Source: Pontibacter rufus
GTDB taxonomy: Bacteria; Bacteroidota; Bacteroidia; Cytophagales; Hymenobacteraceae
Length of the DNA: 64,000 nucleotides
NCBI RefSeq assembly: GCF_015694705.1
Contig: NZ_JADQDR010000001.1
Span: 186,001-250,000 of the forward strand
Direction of reading: 5' to 3'
In this document: piece after piece, positions 9,084-18,133 of the stretch
Layout of the letters: each line of letters opens with the position of its first letter
Position numbering within the stretch: the first letter of the stretch is position 1
Made by a program: the position numbers and the translations under genes
The notes under the pieces: generated by a model
Databases searched by the model: none
What the model saw: only the letters and a program-made list of their open reading frames with translations
Told to the model about the DNA's origin: nothing

Positions 9084-9113
9084 AAAAGGGAGGCTAATGC
9101 CTCCCTTTTTTTA
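9084..9113 (+). terminator. Rho-independent terminator after second SusD
   Basis: An 11-bp stem AAAAGGGAGGC (9084-9094) / GCCTCCCTTTT (9099-9109) with loop TAAT and a T-run. Confidence 0.95.
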
Positions 9114-9158
9114 TCAACAAATCCGGTATATTGTATGATGTTCTAATTATAGAAGGAA

Positions 9159-10838
9159 ATGAATAAAAAACTTAATACAGCTATGCTATGCAGCATCTGC
9201 TTCATCTCAGGTGCTTTCATCACTAAAATAGCCGATGATAAAATAACGGTGAACATACTGCAAAGCGCACAGCAATTGATGGGCCTCCATTTTACAGACG
9301 CTCAACTTGATTCGGCCACTACAGAGCTGGAAAGTTTGCGGGAGAATTACGAAGCCATACGCGAGGTGCCGCTGCCGAACAGTGTAGCGCCCGCACTGGT
9401 GTTCAACCCTATTCCGGTGGGTTATACTTTCGAGCAGCAGCGTGTGCCCTTTGAAGTGGCGCGGCCGGAGAAGGTAAAGCTTCCGAAGAACAGAAACGAA
9501 CTGGCGTTCTATACCATTCCGCAACTGGCAGAACTTATCCGTACCAGGCAAATCTCCTCCGAAGAGCTCACTAAATTCTTTCTGGCCCGCTTAAAGAAGT
9601 ATGGCCCCACGCTGGAATGCGTAACCACGCTCACAGAAGAACTAGCACTGAAACAGGCGCGGCAGGCAGATCAGGAAATAAAGGCCGGCAAGTATAAAGG
9701 CCTGCTTCATGGCATACCGTTCGGCGTGAAAGATCTGCTTTCGACACGCACCTATAAAACCACATGGGGTGCCATGCCCTACAAAAACCAGCTGCTTGAT
9801 GAAGATGCTACTGTTGTGAAGCGCCTGGAAGATGCCGGGGCAGTGCTGGTAGCCAAAACTACCTTGGGTGCCCTGGCCATGGGGGATGTATGGTACGGCG
9901 GCAAAACCAGAACCCCTTGGGATATTACCAAAGGCTCCAGCGGCTCTTCCGCCGGTTCGGCCTCTGCAGTGGCAGCAGGTCTGCTGCCTTTTGCCATCGG
10001 CACCGAAACGCTCGGTTCTATCGTGTCACCTTCCACAGCGTGTGGCACTACCGGTTTGCGGCCAACGTTTGGCCGCGTGAGCCGCCACGGAGCCATGGCG
10101 CTCAGCTGGTCGATGGACAAGATTGGACCGATAACGCGTGCTGCCGAAGACTGTGCCATCGTGTTTAACGCCATCTATGGCCCGGATGGCCTGGACCCGT
10201 CTGTGTACGACGCGCCGTTTAACTATAACACAAGTATAAATCCGAAGAAATTACGAGTTGGATATCTAAAGAAAGACTTTGAGCAGAAGTATGGCTTCAA
10301 GGAAAACGATCAGGCCACGCTGGAAACGCTGCGCAAAGCAGGTATAGAACTGGTGCCGATAGCGCTTCCGGATCTGCCCGCGGGAGATTTGACATTTACC
10401 ATCTCGGTAGAAGGGGCAGCTGCTTTTGACGAACTAACCCGTAGTGGGCGCGACAGCCTGATGGTGCAGCAGCAAAAAGGTGCCTGGCCGAACCAGTTCA
10501 GGGCGGCGCGGTTTGTGCCGGCTGTAGAATACCTGCAGGCGCAGCGGGTGCGTACTTTACTGGTGCAGCAGATGCAGGAGAAGCTGAAAGATATTGATGT
10601 ATACATCAGCCCTTCTTTCGCCAGCAATAACTTAGTGGTCACCAACCTGATGGGACATCCGTGCGTGGTGGTGCCGAACGGCTTCCGCGAAAACGGCCTG
10701 CCCACGACCATCACCTTTATGGGCAAGCTATTCGGTGAAGCGCAGTTGCTGGCCTTTGCCAAATTCTACCAGGGACTGACTCCTTTCGAAGATCAGCACC
10801 CGAAGCTGGCCTTTGCCAACACAAAAGCAGGTAAGTAG
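9159..10838 (+). CDS. Amidase-signature-family hydrolase
   Basis: A 559-residue amidase-signature enzyme that hydrolyses amide bonds with a Ser-cisSer-Lys triad. Lys191 lies in GIPFGVKDL. The glycine/serine loop KGSSGSSAGSASAVAAG spans 258-274. The nucleophile Ser287 is in GTETLGSIVSPS. The first 100 or so residues form an extra N-terminal region with a hydrophobic segment (MLCSICFISGAFI), so membrane anchoring or export is likely. It resembles the unassigned amidases of Bacteroidota rather than GatA: the canonical GTDTGGS is GTETLGS here. It lies between SusCD genes and an S9 peptidase in the same direction, suggesting breakdown of amides or peptides. The substrate is unknown. Confidence 0.9.
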   Translation: MNKKLNTAMLCSICFISGAFITKIADDKITVNILQSAQQLMGLHFTDAQLDSATTELESLRENYEAIREVPLPNSVAPALVFNPIPVGYTFEQQRVPFEVARPEKVKLPKNRNELAFYTIPQLAELIRTRQISSEELTKFFLARLKKYGPTLECVTTLTEELALKQARQADQEIKAGKYKGLLHGIPFGVKDLLSTRTYKTTWGAMPYKNQLLDEDATVVKRLEDAGAVLVAKTTLGALAMGDVWYGGKTRTPWDITKGSSGSSAGSASAVAAGLLPFAIGTETLGSIVSPSTACGTTGLRPTFGRVSRHGAMALSWSMDKIGPITRAAEDCAIVFNAIYGPDGLDPSVYDAPFNYNTSINPKKLRVGYLKKDFEQKYGFKENDQATLETLRKAGIELVPIALPDLPAGDLTFTISVEGAAAFDELTRSGRDSLMVQQQKGAWPNQFRAARFVPAVEYLQAQRVRTLLVQQMQEKLKDIDVYISPSFASNNLVVTNLMGHPCVVVPNGFRENGLPTTITFMGKLFGEAQLLAFAKFYQGLTPFEDQHPKLAFANTKAGK

Positions 10839-10974
10839 GAGGTTAACCTGGCTCTGTCCGGCAGTAGCACTTGTGGTTTATAATCACTGCCTTTCCAGAT
10901 CCCATGTTAGTATTAGGCGGAAAATTCAGGGATTTTTAAATTAACTTTACTCATCAACCAAACACAAAATCAAT

Positions 10975-13371
10975 ATGCTCTTAAAGAAGCGAGCCATGGC
11001 TCTGGTAGCCTGGCTGTTGCTATGCGGCGGCGCATTGCAGGCACAAGATGGTAAAATGGTGCTTAGCGTGGAAAAAATCATGCGCGACCCTGTCTGGATG
11101 GGAACCTCTCCAAGTAATGTTTTCTGGTCTGAGGATGGCCGCAAAGTATACTTTGATTGGAACCCCGAAGGAAACAAACACGATTCGCTTTACAGCGCTT
11201 CCGAAGATGGCACAAACATCAAAAAGGTAAGTCCGCAGGAGCGGCGCAGCCTGCCATCTCCGTACGGCAACTATAACCGCGCCGAAACAAAGAAGGTTTA
11301 CGAGCAAAATGGCGACGTTTTTCTATATGATATTAAATCCGGAAAGGCACGGCAGGTAACGGGTACCGTAGAGCGGGAGAGCAACCCCAGCTTTAGCCAC
11401 GACGAACAAAAAGTGGTTTACCTGAAAGACAACAACCTGTATGCCTGGAACATCAGCAGCGGACAAACACAGCAGTTAACTGACTTCAGGAAAGGCAACA
11501 AACCAACCAATGCAGAGAGCAAAGATCCGCAGCGTGTCTGGCTGCGTGAGCAGCAATTGGCCCTGCTGCAGGTGGTGCGGGAACGTGAGGAAGCCGAGGC
11601 AGCGCAGGAAAAGCAGCAGAAGCGTGATGCTCCCGACCGGCCAAAGGAAATATATATCGGCGACAAGGTCGTGGGCAGTGTTATACTTAGTCCGGACGAA
11701 CGTTTTGTTACCTACCAACTGATTAGCCGCCCTAAAAATGCGAAAGTTGCGGATGTGCCAAACTATGTAACCACCTCCGGCTATACAGAGGACATCAGCA
11801 CCCGCACCAAGGTAGGCGATGCGCAAAACAAGTATGAGTTCTTTGTGTATGATGCCCAGCGTGATACTGCTTATGCTGTGTCGATGAAGGGGATAGAAGG
11901 GATTTACGAGCAGCCGGCTTACCTAAAAGGAAAAGAGGCTAAGAAAGATACTGCCGAAAGCAAAACCCAAAAGCAGGAGATGCGGGAAGTGGCTATTTAT
12001 GGCCCGTACTGGTCTGATAATGGGAAGAATGCCGTAGTCGTAGCGCGCTCAGAGGACAACAAAGACCGCTGGATTATGACGCTGGAGCCGGCAACGGGAA
12101 AGCTGACCGTGATAGACCGCCAGCACGACGATGCCTGGATCAGCGGCCCGGGTGTAGACTATGGTCCCGGCGATATCGGCTGGCTACCGGATAATGAGCA
12201 TATCTGGTTTGAATCGGAGGAGAGCGGCTATGCCCATCTTTATACTGAGAATATCCACACCGGGAAAAAGAAAGCCCTGACCAGCGGCAAGTATGAAGTA
12301 TCGGATGTGCGCCTGTCAGATAATAAAAAGAACTTCTACTTTACGGCAAACAAAGTACACCCGGGCGAGCATCATTTCTACCGTCTGCCGGTGCAGGGCG
12401 GCGAGCCCGTGCAACTCACTACCATGCCAGGTGCATCAGAAGTAACAATGTCGCCGGACGAGAAAACGCTGGCTATCCTGTACTCCTACACCAACAAGCC
12501 CTGGGAGCTGTTTGTGATGGACAATAAAAAGGGTGCTAAGCCAAAGCAGGTTACCCACTCCACTACGGCAGAGTTCGAGTCTTATGACTGGCGCGATCCG
12601 GAGGTTATCTCCTTCAAAGCACGTGATGGGGCCGATGTATACGCAAGGGTTTATCGTCCGGCCAAACCGCAGAAAAATGGACCGGCCGTGCTGTTTGTGC
12701 ATGGCGCAGGCTACCTGCAGAACGCACACAAGTGGTGGAGCAGCTACTTCCGTGAATACATGTTCAACAACTTCCTGGCTGATCAGGGATATACCGTGAT
12801 GGACATCGATTACAGGGGCAGCGCAGGGTATGGCCGCGATGTGCGTACCGGTATTTACCGTTTTATGGGCGGAAAAGACCTGGATGATAACGTAGACGGC
12901 GCCAAATACCTGGCAGAGAAGTATGACGTAGATCCAAAGCGGATTGGCTTGTATGGCGGCTCTTATGGAGGTTTTATCACCTTAATGGGCATGTTTACGC
13001 AGCCTGATGTATTTGCCGCCGGAGCCGCATTGCGCTCCGTAACGGACTGGGCGCATTACAACCATGGTTATACTTCCAACATCCTCAACACGCCTTATAC
13101 CGACAGCCTGGCTTATGCCAAAAGCTCGCCCATCTATTATGCCGACGGCCTGAAAGGCGCTTTGCTGATGTGCCACGGCATGGTAGACACTAATGTGCAT
13201 TTCCAGGATATTGTGCGCCTGACGCAACGGCTGATTGAACTCGGGAAAGAGAACTGGGAGCTGGCCGTATACCCTGTCGAAAGCCACGGCTTCGTGGAAC
13301 CCTCCAGCTGGACAGACGAGTATAAACGGGTTTACAAGCTGTTCGAGGAGAACCTGAAGCCGGAGAAATAA
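10975..13371 (+). CDS. S9-family (DPP-IV/acylaminoacyl-type) secreted serine peptidase
   Basis: A 798-residue protein: signal peptide ending ALQAQ, an N-terminal beta-propeller (repeated WSxDG-like blades up to about residue 540), and a C-terminal alpha/beta-hydrolase domain. The catalytic triad is Ser663 in YGGSYGGF, Asp738 in MVDTNVHFQD and His771 in ESHGFV. It would release dipeptides or short acyl-peptides in the periplasm. It is separate from the amidase (136-bp gap) and ends at a bidirectional terminator. The truncated paralogue at 7030 shows the family was duplicated here or brought in from elsewhere. Confidence 0.94.
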   Translation: MLLKKRAMALVAWLLLCGGALQAQDGKMVLSVEKIMRDPVWMGTSPSNVFWSEDGRKVYFDWNPEGNKHDSLYSASEDGTNIKKVSPQERRSLPSPYGNYNRAETKKVYEQNGDVFLYDIKSGKARQVTGTVERESNPSFSHDEQKVVYLKDNNLYAWNISSGQTQQLTDFRKGNKPTNAESKDPQRVWLREQQLALLQVVREREEAEAAQEKQQKRDAPDRPKEIYIGDKVVGSVILSPDERFVTYQLISRPKNAKVADVPNYVTTSGYTEDISTRTKVGDAQNKYEFFVYDAQRDTAYAVSMKGIEGIYEQPAYLKGKEAKKDTAESKTQKQEMREVAIYGPYWSDNGKNAVVVARSEDNKDRWIMTLEPATGKLTVIDRQHDDAWISGPGVDYGPGDIGWLPDNEHIWFESEESGYAHLYTENIHTGKKKALTSGKYEVSDVRLSDNKKNFYFTANKVHPGEHHFYRLPVQGGEPVQLTTMPGASEVTMSPDEKTLAILYSYTNKPWELFVMDNKKGAKPKQVTHSTTAEFESYDWRDPEVISFKARDGADVYARVYRPAKPQKNGPAVLFVHGAGYLQNAHKWWSSYFREYMFNNFLADQGYTVMDIDYRGSAGYGRDVRTGIYRFMGGKDLDDNVDGAKYLAEKYDVDPKRIGLYGGSYGGFITLMGMFTQPDVFAAGAALRSVTDWAHYNHGYTSNILNTPYTDSLAYAKSSPIYYADGLKGALLMCHGMVDTNVHFQDIVRLTQRLIELGKENWELAVYPVESHGFVEPSSWTDEYKRVYKLFEENLKPEK

Positions 13372-13385
13372 GCAGCAGTGGAATG

Positions 13386-13434
13386 AACAAACAGAAAGCG
13401 CTGGAACGGTAAATTCCTGCGCTTTCTGTTTGTT
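13386..13434. terminator. Bidirectional terminator between convergent genes
   Basis: A perfect 16-bp stem (13386-13401 with 13419-13434) from AACAAACAGAAAGCGC and its complement, lying between the S9 peptidase and the PAP2 gene. Confidence 0.9.
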
Positions 13435-13449
13435 AGATGTGGAGACAAT

Positions 13450-14253
13450 CTAAAATGTATACGTCAGCACGGCGCCGTTGTACTCCGGCGAAGATACAGG
13501 TATCAGGCTGATGTCAGTTTCGTTTGATTTTTTGTGCAGTTGCGGTACCAGAATTCCTGAAGCGGCGCCAACAGCATAGCCGATCAGGTTATCGCTTAAG
13601 AAGTGTTTGCCGGCCCGGAGGCGCAGGTATCCTACTGTGGCAGGTACCGCAGCAGCGGCGGCCCATACATAGGGCCGGGCTCTGGAATCGGGATTAAAGT
13701 CATTGAAAATCTTAGCTGCAAAGAAAGAGGCGCTAGCGGCGGCGGCAGTGTGGCCCGCAAAAAAGGCGCTCCGTGCATTAGCCGTTGTCTTGTCAGATAT
13801 TGCAACATCGGGGCTGTAAGCCAAAGGGCGTGTGCGCGGATAGTTTCCGTTGGCCATGGTAAAAAGAGCGCCCGTCACCGCCATGGTCTCCACATAAAGT
13901 ACGAATACCTGCCCCGCCTTGCTGCGTACGTTGTCGTTGAGCAACAGTAAGACAGGCGCTGCAAAAGACCCATAAAAAGGAAAGTCGCTGGTATTCTTTG
14001 CAGACAATGAATGCCAGCCGGCCGAAAAGCGATCAAAACTGTTTACATCACTTTTTTGAAGGGCCATAGCTTCTGCAGCAGTTAGCCCTTCTTTATCCTG
14101 CATCAGGGTTAAACCATAGTAACTAAGACCCATACCTGCCACAATTACAGGTCCATCCACTTTCAGGCTTGTGTTATAAGGGGAGTCACTCTGGCAAATT
14201 GCCGGCCTGGCAAAGAGCGTAAGTATAGCAAGGATGGCTAAAATTTGTTTCAT
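13450..14253 (-). CDS. PAP2-family phosphatase
   Basis: A 267-residue exported protein with a signal peptide (AILTLFARPAICQ). The PAP2 motifs are in order: YPRTRPLAY (motif 1), SAFFAGHTA (motif 2, His in place) and RLRAGKHFLSD (motif 3 with catalytic His and Asp). Several hydrophobic segments support membrane association. PAP2 enzymes dephosphorylate lipid phosphates such as phosphatidic acid or undecaprenyl diphosphate; which one is used cannot be told here. It is transcribed away from metK. Confidence 0.88.
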   Translation of the reverse strand: MKQILAILAILTLFARPAICQSDSPYNTSLKVDGPVIVAGMGLSYYGLTLMQDKEGLTAAEAMALQKSDVNSFDRFSAGWHSLSAKNTSDFPFYGSFAAPVLLLLNDNVRSKAGQVFVLYVETMAVTGALFTMANGNYPRTRPLAYSPDVAISDKTTANARSAFFAGHTAAAASASFFAAKIFNDFNPDSRARPYVWAAAAAVPATVGYLRLRAGKHFLSDNLIGYAVGAASGILVPQLHKKSNETDISLIPVSSPEYNGAVLTYTF

Positions 14254-14466
14254 ACAGGTATTATAATGGGGTTGATTAATGTAATAAGGTTAAGTACCTT
14301 AATGAGGTTAATTAACGTTTTTGAAACGCTACAGCCGATAAAAAGTTTTACATGCCGGCAGTTGTGTATAAGGGGCTGGGGCAAGGCGGGGCTTTGGTAT
14401 GATGGCTGGGCCGCGCCACTTTGCAATACTTAGATTTACATTATTTTAAGTGTGGCAGAATTGTCT

Positions 14467-14474
14467 TAGCTTTG
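14467..14474 (+). promoter_or_regulatory. Candidate -7 promoter element for metK
   Basis: TAGCTTTG fits the Bacteroidota -7 consensus TAnnTTTG and lies 53 bp before the metK ATG. No clear TTG sits at the expected -33 position, so support is partial. Confidence 0.35.
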
Positions 14475-14527
14475 CACGCGCTGCTGAAAGGTAGCAGGTT
14501 TATACTTTGTACCTAAACCCATAATAA

Positions 14528-15832
14528 ATGCCTTATTTATTTACTTCTGAGTCTGTTTCAGAAGGACATCCTGATAAAGTAGCGGATCAGATATCTGACG
14601 CACTGCTCGATGCTTTTTTAGAGCAGGACCCGCAATCGAAAGTGGCTTGCGAAACGCTGGTAACTACCGGCCTGGTAGTACTGAGTGGCGAGGTGAAGAC
14701 CAAGGCCTATGTAGATGTACAGAAAGTAGCGCGTGAGGTGATCAAGCGCATCGGCTATACCAAATCAGAATACATGTTTGATGGGGATGCCTGTGGCGTT
14801 ATCTCTGCCATACACGACCAATCAAGCGACATAAACCAGGGTGTAGAGCGTGCCAATCCGGAAGATCAGGGTGCCGGCGACCAGGGAATGATGTTTGGTT
14901 ACGCTACCAACGAAACAGATAATTATATGCCGCTGGCGCTGAGCATCTCACATCTGCTGCTGCAAGAGTTATCTGCAATTCGCAAAGAAGGCAGGGAAAT
15001 GACTTACCTGCGCCCCGATGCTAAATCGCAGGTGACCATCCGGTACAGCGACAACCACGTGCCGGAGAAAATAGATACCATTGTTATTTCTACACAGCAC
15101 GACGAGTTTGTGCTGCCGGAAAATGACAGTACAGAAGCCAAGAATACAGCTGAAGTGCAAATGCTGCAGCAGATAGAGGAGGATGTAGCCAATATACTTA
15201 TTCCGCGTGTGCTGAACTTATTGCCGGAACGTACGCAAAAGCTGTTTAACGGTGATATCATACACCACATCAATCCAACCGGTAAATTCGTAATCGGCGG
15301 TCCGCATGGAGATACCGGTCTCACCGGCCGTAAAATCATCGTGGATACGTATGGCGGCAAAGGTGCGCATGGCGGCGGTGCTTTCTCCGGTAAAGACTCT
15401 TCTAAAGTAGACCGATCCGCGGCATATGCCACACGCCATATTGCCAAAAACCTGGTAGCTGCCGGCGTAGCAGATCAGGTGCTGGTGCAGGTGGCTTATG
15501 CCATTGGCGTAGCCAAGCCGGTAGGCCTGTATGTAACTACCTATGGCTCTACCAAAGTGAAGGATGCGCAGGGGAACACCATGAGCGACGGCGAAATTGC
15601 TGAGAAAGTAAGCAAGCTGTTCGACCTGCGGCCTTATGCCATTATCCAGCGCTTTGGCCTGCAAAACCCTATTTTCTCCGAAACAGCCGCTTATGGCCAC
15701 ATGGGCAGAACACCAGGTATAAAAAAGGTGGAAGTAGGCAGGAACGGACAGAAAGAAGAAAAGGAATTTGAGACTTTCACATGGGAGAAGCTCGACTATG
15801 TGGATAAAATAAAACAGGAGTTTGGTCTGTAA
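14528..15832 (+). CDS. metK: S-adenosylmethionine synthetase
   Basis: Makes S-adenosylmethionine from methionine and ATP in the cytoplasm. Signatures: the ATP/methionine site [11 protein letters not shown] (His14), the hexapeptide GAGDQG near residue 116, and the glycine-rich P-loop-like GGGAFSGKD near residue 282. At 434 residues it is longer than the 380-400 of many bacterial forms, with an insert around residues 120-200 as in other Bacteroidota. It is monocistronic, with its own strong terminator. The ahcY gene of the same methyl cycle lies at 46.4 kb in this window. Confidence 0.97.
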   Translation: MPYLFTSESVSEGHPDKVADQISDALLDAFLEQDPQSKVACETLVTTGLVVLSGEVKTKAYVDVQKVAREVIKRIGYTKSEYMFDGDACGVISAIHDQSSDINQGVERANPEDQGAGDQGMMFGYATNETDNYMPLALSISHLLLQELSAIRKEGREMTYLRPDAKSQVTIRYSDNHVPEKIDTIVISTQHDEFVLPENDSTEAKNTAEVQMLQQIEEDVANILIPRVLNLLPERTQKLFNGDIIHHINPTGKFVIGGPHGDTGLTGRKIIVDTYGGKGAHGGGAFSGKDSSKVDRSAAYATRHIAKNLVAAGVADQVLVQVAYAIGVAKPVGLYVTTYGSTKVKDAQGNTMSDGEIAEKVSKLFDLRPYAIIQRFGLQNPIFSETAAYGHMGRTPGIKKVEVGRNGQKEEKEFETFTWEKLDYVDKIKQEFGL

Positions 15833-15845
15833 TTCTGGATAAGAA

Positions 15846-15893
15846 TATAAAACAAAACAGCCTGCTATAGTTAGCAGGCTGTTTTGTTTTATA
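15846..15893. terminator. Terminator after metK
   Basis: A perfect 22-bp stem (15846-15867 with 15872-15893), loop TAGT, A-rich on one side and T-rich on the other, so it can act in both directions. Confidence 0.95.
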
Positions 15894-15934
15894 GAAAATA
15901 AGCGTTGGAGCCAGTAATATCATTCAAAAATGGA

Positions 15935-16217
15935 TTACTCAGTCAGGGGCCGGAGCCCATTATAAACAGCTAAAATATCAATTTGGTTGCTTGCTACGAT
16001 ACATAATCCTGTAATTTCTAAAAATTAATTCTCTGATTTCCGGCCTTTCTATTTCTGGAACAACTCTGCCTACTTGAGGGTATTTTTCTAAAATTTGCGC
16101 TTTATCAAAAAACTTGTCAGTTACTCTGTCAGCAAACTGTTTGGATTGACGGTTAAAGTATTCTCTTATTTCATATATGTTTTCAATTGCGTGGCGAGTC
16201 CAGGTTATTTTGACCAT
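15935..16217 (-). pseudogene. ParE/RelE-type toxin with C-terminal frameshift
   Basis: The open frame 16217-15978 encodes 79 residues of a ParE-like toxin (HAIENIYEIREYFNRQS, YPQVGRVVPE, IRELIFRNYRIMYR), then ends SKQPN and stops. In the next frame, starting at that point (about 15996-16000), the DNA reads VASNQIDILAVYNGLRPL and stops at 15935. That is exactly the conserved last strand of ParE (DILAVxHGxR). A 1-base insertion or 2-base deletion therefore separates the conserved C-terminus. The toxin is probably inactive unless translation slips. Its start overlaps the antitoxin gene by 13 bp. Confidence 0.78.
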
Positions 16218-16387
16218 TGCTTTAGCATTTCTCTCGCTTCCTGAGTAGAGTAAATTTCGCCCCGATTAGATTGTTCCAGTCCTGTTTCTATTTTCTGCAA
16301 CAGCATCAATTTATCCATCAACTCGTCGATCGAAAATTTATCAGGCATATCTTTTAGACTGTTAATTACCTTTTCTTTTGTTATCAT
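16205..16387 (-). CDS. Antitoxin partner of the ParE-like toxin
   Basis: A 60-residue protein (MITKEKVINSLKDMPDKFSI...) with a short helical N-terminal part that resembles antitoxins paired with ParE/RelE toxins, and a charged C-terminal tail (EAREMLKQWSK). It is the first gene of the pair and overlaps the toxin start, the usual arrangement for coupled toxin-antitoxin translation. No DNA-binding domain could be identified with certainty. It may be retained after loss of its toxin. Confidence 0.75.
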   Translation of the reverse strand: MITKEKVINSLKDMPDKFSIDELMDKLMLLQKIETGLEQSNRGEIYSTQEAREMLKQWSK

Positions 16388-16600
16388 ATCTCCATCTCTT
16401 TAAAAACTACAAGTTTCGGATACTTAGCATAAAATCTCTGTTTTTAAGCTTAAAGGGGCGTCGCTGCTATACAGCGACGCCCTATATAAAAGAAAGCATT
16501 TGGGACTGAATATCGCTAAAGACAACACGTGTGATTTCTTAAAACAGGTAAAATTAATAATTTGTGATTCGGGAATCATACCTGCAATAGCCCGTTTGCC

Positions 16601-16900
16601 TTAATGTGCGGTTTGCTTCTGTTTAAACCGTTTCAGTTGGCGGCGCATGGCATCTACGGCAGCATCTGCAGCAGCTTCAAAAGAAGGAGCATCTTCCTGT
16701 GAAAAAAGCGTGGTGCCCGGCACAAATAACCGAATCTCCACTGTTTTATTATCTATACCGTCTTTGTTATTATTCTTCAGGAATACCTCCCCGTTTACGA
16801 CCCTATCATAGAACGTCTCCAGTTTATTCACCTTCTGCTGAACAAAGTTATTCAGCTGCTCATCTGCCTCGAAGTTGATGGAATACATTTGTAACTTCAT
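16601..16900 (-). CDS. hpf: Ribosome hibernation-promoting factor (short HPF/RaiA family)
   Basis: A 99-residue protein of the S30AE family that binds the 30S decoding region and idles ribosomes during starvation. It has the beta-alpha-beta pattern FEADEQLNNFVQQKVNKLETF, the VEIRLFVPG strand and a final basic helix (AAADAAVDAMRRQLKRFKQK). Its length matches short HPF without the dimerisation domain. It is last in the rpsU-xerC-hpf cluster, 24 bp after xerC, an order common in Bacteroidota. Confidence 0.9.
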   Translation of the reverse strand: MKLQMYSINFEADEQLNNFVQQKVNKLETFYDRVVNGEVFLKNNNKDGIDNKTVEIRLFVPGTTLFSQEDAPSFEAAADAAVDAMRRQLKRFKQKQTAH

Positions 16901-16924
16901 AGTCTTAACATTTAATGGTTTAAC

Positions 16925-17803
16925 TTATGCTTTGGGATGTGCTTTCTCGAAAACCGATTTCAGCTTTTCGATAGAATTATGCGTGTATACCTGCGTTGCC
17001 GCCAGGCTGGCATGCCCCAGTAAATCCTTAATGGCGTTCAGGTTCGCTCCTTTGTTGAGCAGGTGTGTGGCAAACGAATGCCGCAGCACATGTGGGCTGT
17101 TATGTTGGGAGGTAGTAACCAAGCTGATATACTTTTTTACAACACGGTAAACGAACTTAGGATATAACGGGCGTGCCTTATTGGTAACGAGCAGTTTTCC
17201 GGAATTGTTATCGCCAAATTCGCTTTTCTTGCGCGCCAGGTAAGCTGCTATACTATGCAGCAGGGAGTCGTTAACAGGTATGATACGCTCTTTGTTACCC
17301 TTGCCCAGTACACGTACTGTTTTTGCATGTTGGTCTATATCAGCATGTTCTATGTTGAGGAGTTCGGCCAGGCGGATGCCGGTGCCATACAGGAACTCCA
17401 GTATAAGCCGGTCGCGCTGGCCTTCAAAATTATCTTCAAAAGAGAAGCTGTCCAGGAAAGTATTGAATGGCTCTTCGGGCACAAAGGCGGGTAGTTTTTT
17501 GGAAGCCTTTGGCGCTTTGATGCGCAGCATCGGGTTAAACGGCACGCGCTGTTGTGCCAGCAGGAACCTATAATAGGAGCGGAGGCAGGCTATTTTCCGG
17601 TTGATGGACCGCGGCTTGATGTTCTGTTGCACCAGCGTTAGCAGCCAGGAACGGATAATGGTATGGTCGGCCTCTGCCGCATCCGTAATCTGGTATACCT
17701 CCGACAAGTACTGGGCGAACTGCCCTAAATCGGTGTGGTATGAGGTAAGGGTATGCGGGCTGTACCGCTTTTCGTACTGAAGGTACTTAAAAAATAAATC
17801 CAT
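16925..17803 (-). CDS. xerC: Tyrosine recombinase XerC/XerD-like
   Basis: A 292-residue site-specific recombinase for resolving chromosome dimers at dif. The N-terminal SAM-like core-binding domain (residues 1-85, YSPHTLTSYHTDLGQF) is followed by the catalytic domain. Visible catalytic residues: Arg in GTGIRLAELL, Lys in VLGKGNKERIIPV, the HVLRHSFATH box, His in LLGHASLAATQVY, and the Tyr nucleophile in VYTHNS. The ATG at 17801-17803 is the end of a perfect hairpin (17801-17846), which should affect its translation or read-through from rpsU. Confidence 0.94.
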   Translation of the reverse strand: MDLFFKYLQYEKRYSPHTLTSYHTDLGQFAQYLSEVYQITDAAEADHTIIRSWLLTLVQQNIKPRSINRKIACLRSYYRFLLAQQRVPFNPMLRIKAPKASKKLPAFVPEEPFNTFLDSFSFEDNFEGQRDRLILEFLYGTGIRLAELLNIEHADIDQHAKTVRVLGKGNKERIIPVNDSLLHSIAAYLARKKSEFGDNNSGKLLVTNKARPLYPKFVYRVVKKYISLVTTSQHNSPHVLRHSFATHLLNKGANLNAIKDLLGHASLAATQVYTHNSIEKLKSVFEKAHPKA

Positions 17804-17846
17804 ACATTAGTATACCTGAAGATTGGAACAGGTATACTAATGTATG
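17801..17846 (-). promoter_or_regulatory. Perfect 18-bp hairpin enclosing the xerC start codon
   Basis: The arms 17801-17818 and 17829-17846 are exact reverse complements with a 10-base loop. On the mRNA strand the last three bases of the 3' arm are the xerC ATG, and the next bases (GATTTATTTTTTAAG) are T-rich coding sequence. The structure could hide the start codon, end most rpsU transcripts before xerC, or be a protein operator. Confidence 0.85.
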
Positions 17847-17873
17847 GAAAAATAAGATATGTTGGAAGAAAGA

Positions 17874-18068
17874 CTAGTAGTTATCCTGCGCGTACATTTT
17901 CTGCTTGTAGGCAGCGCGCTCTTTCTGCTTTCTTTTAGACACTGATGGTTTCTCGAAAAAAGTTCTGGAGCGTAGCTCTTTCAGTACACCCGTTCTCTCG
18001 AACTTCTTCTTAAATCTTTTTAATGCGCGGTCTACAGACTCGTTATCTTTTACGTTTACAATGATCAT
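17874..18068 (-). CDS. rpsU: 30S ribosomal protein S21
   Basis: A 64-residue basic protein typical of bS21 (MIIVNVKDNESVDRALKRFK, RKKFERTGVL, then SKRKQKERAAYKQKM). It is first in the rpsU-xerC-hpf cluster and has a good promoter upstream. A highly expressed ribosomal gene ahead of a rarely needed recombinase fits the hairpin seen between them. Confidence 0.96.
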   Translation of the reverse strand: MIIVNVKDNESVDRALKRFKKKFERTGVLKELRSRTFFEKPSVSKRKQKERAAYKQKMYAQDNY

Positions 18069-18101
18069 ATTATCTCTCGCTTCTCTTTGGATTTAGGGTT
18101 G

Positions 18102-18133
18102 CAAATTTACACAAGGTTTTACTTATAAATCAA
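18102..18133 (-). promoter_or_regulatory. Bacteroidota-type promoter of rpsU
   Basis: On the minus strand the -7 element TAAATTTG (18102-18109) matches TAnnTTTG, with a TTG (18131-18133) 21 bp upstream as the -33 element. It lies 34 bp before the rpsU ATG. Confidence 0.7.

Noticed and set aside
14254..14527. Possible SAM riboswitch upstream of metK
   Set aside because: The leader has only a 5-bp stem and an AT-rich repetitive stretch (GGTTAAGTACCTTAATG...). No SAM riboswitch core motif is present.
17801..17846. Hairpin at xerC read as a chromosomal dif site
   Set aside because: The arms are 18 bp with a 10-base loop, whereas dif sites have two 11-bp half-sites and a 6-bp centre. The link to the start codon favours regulation.
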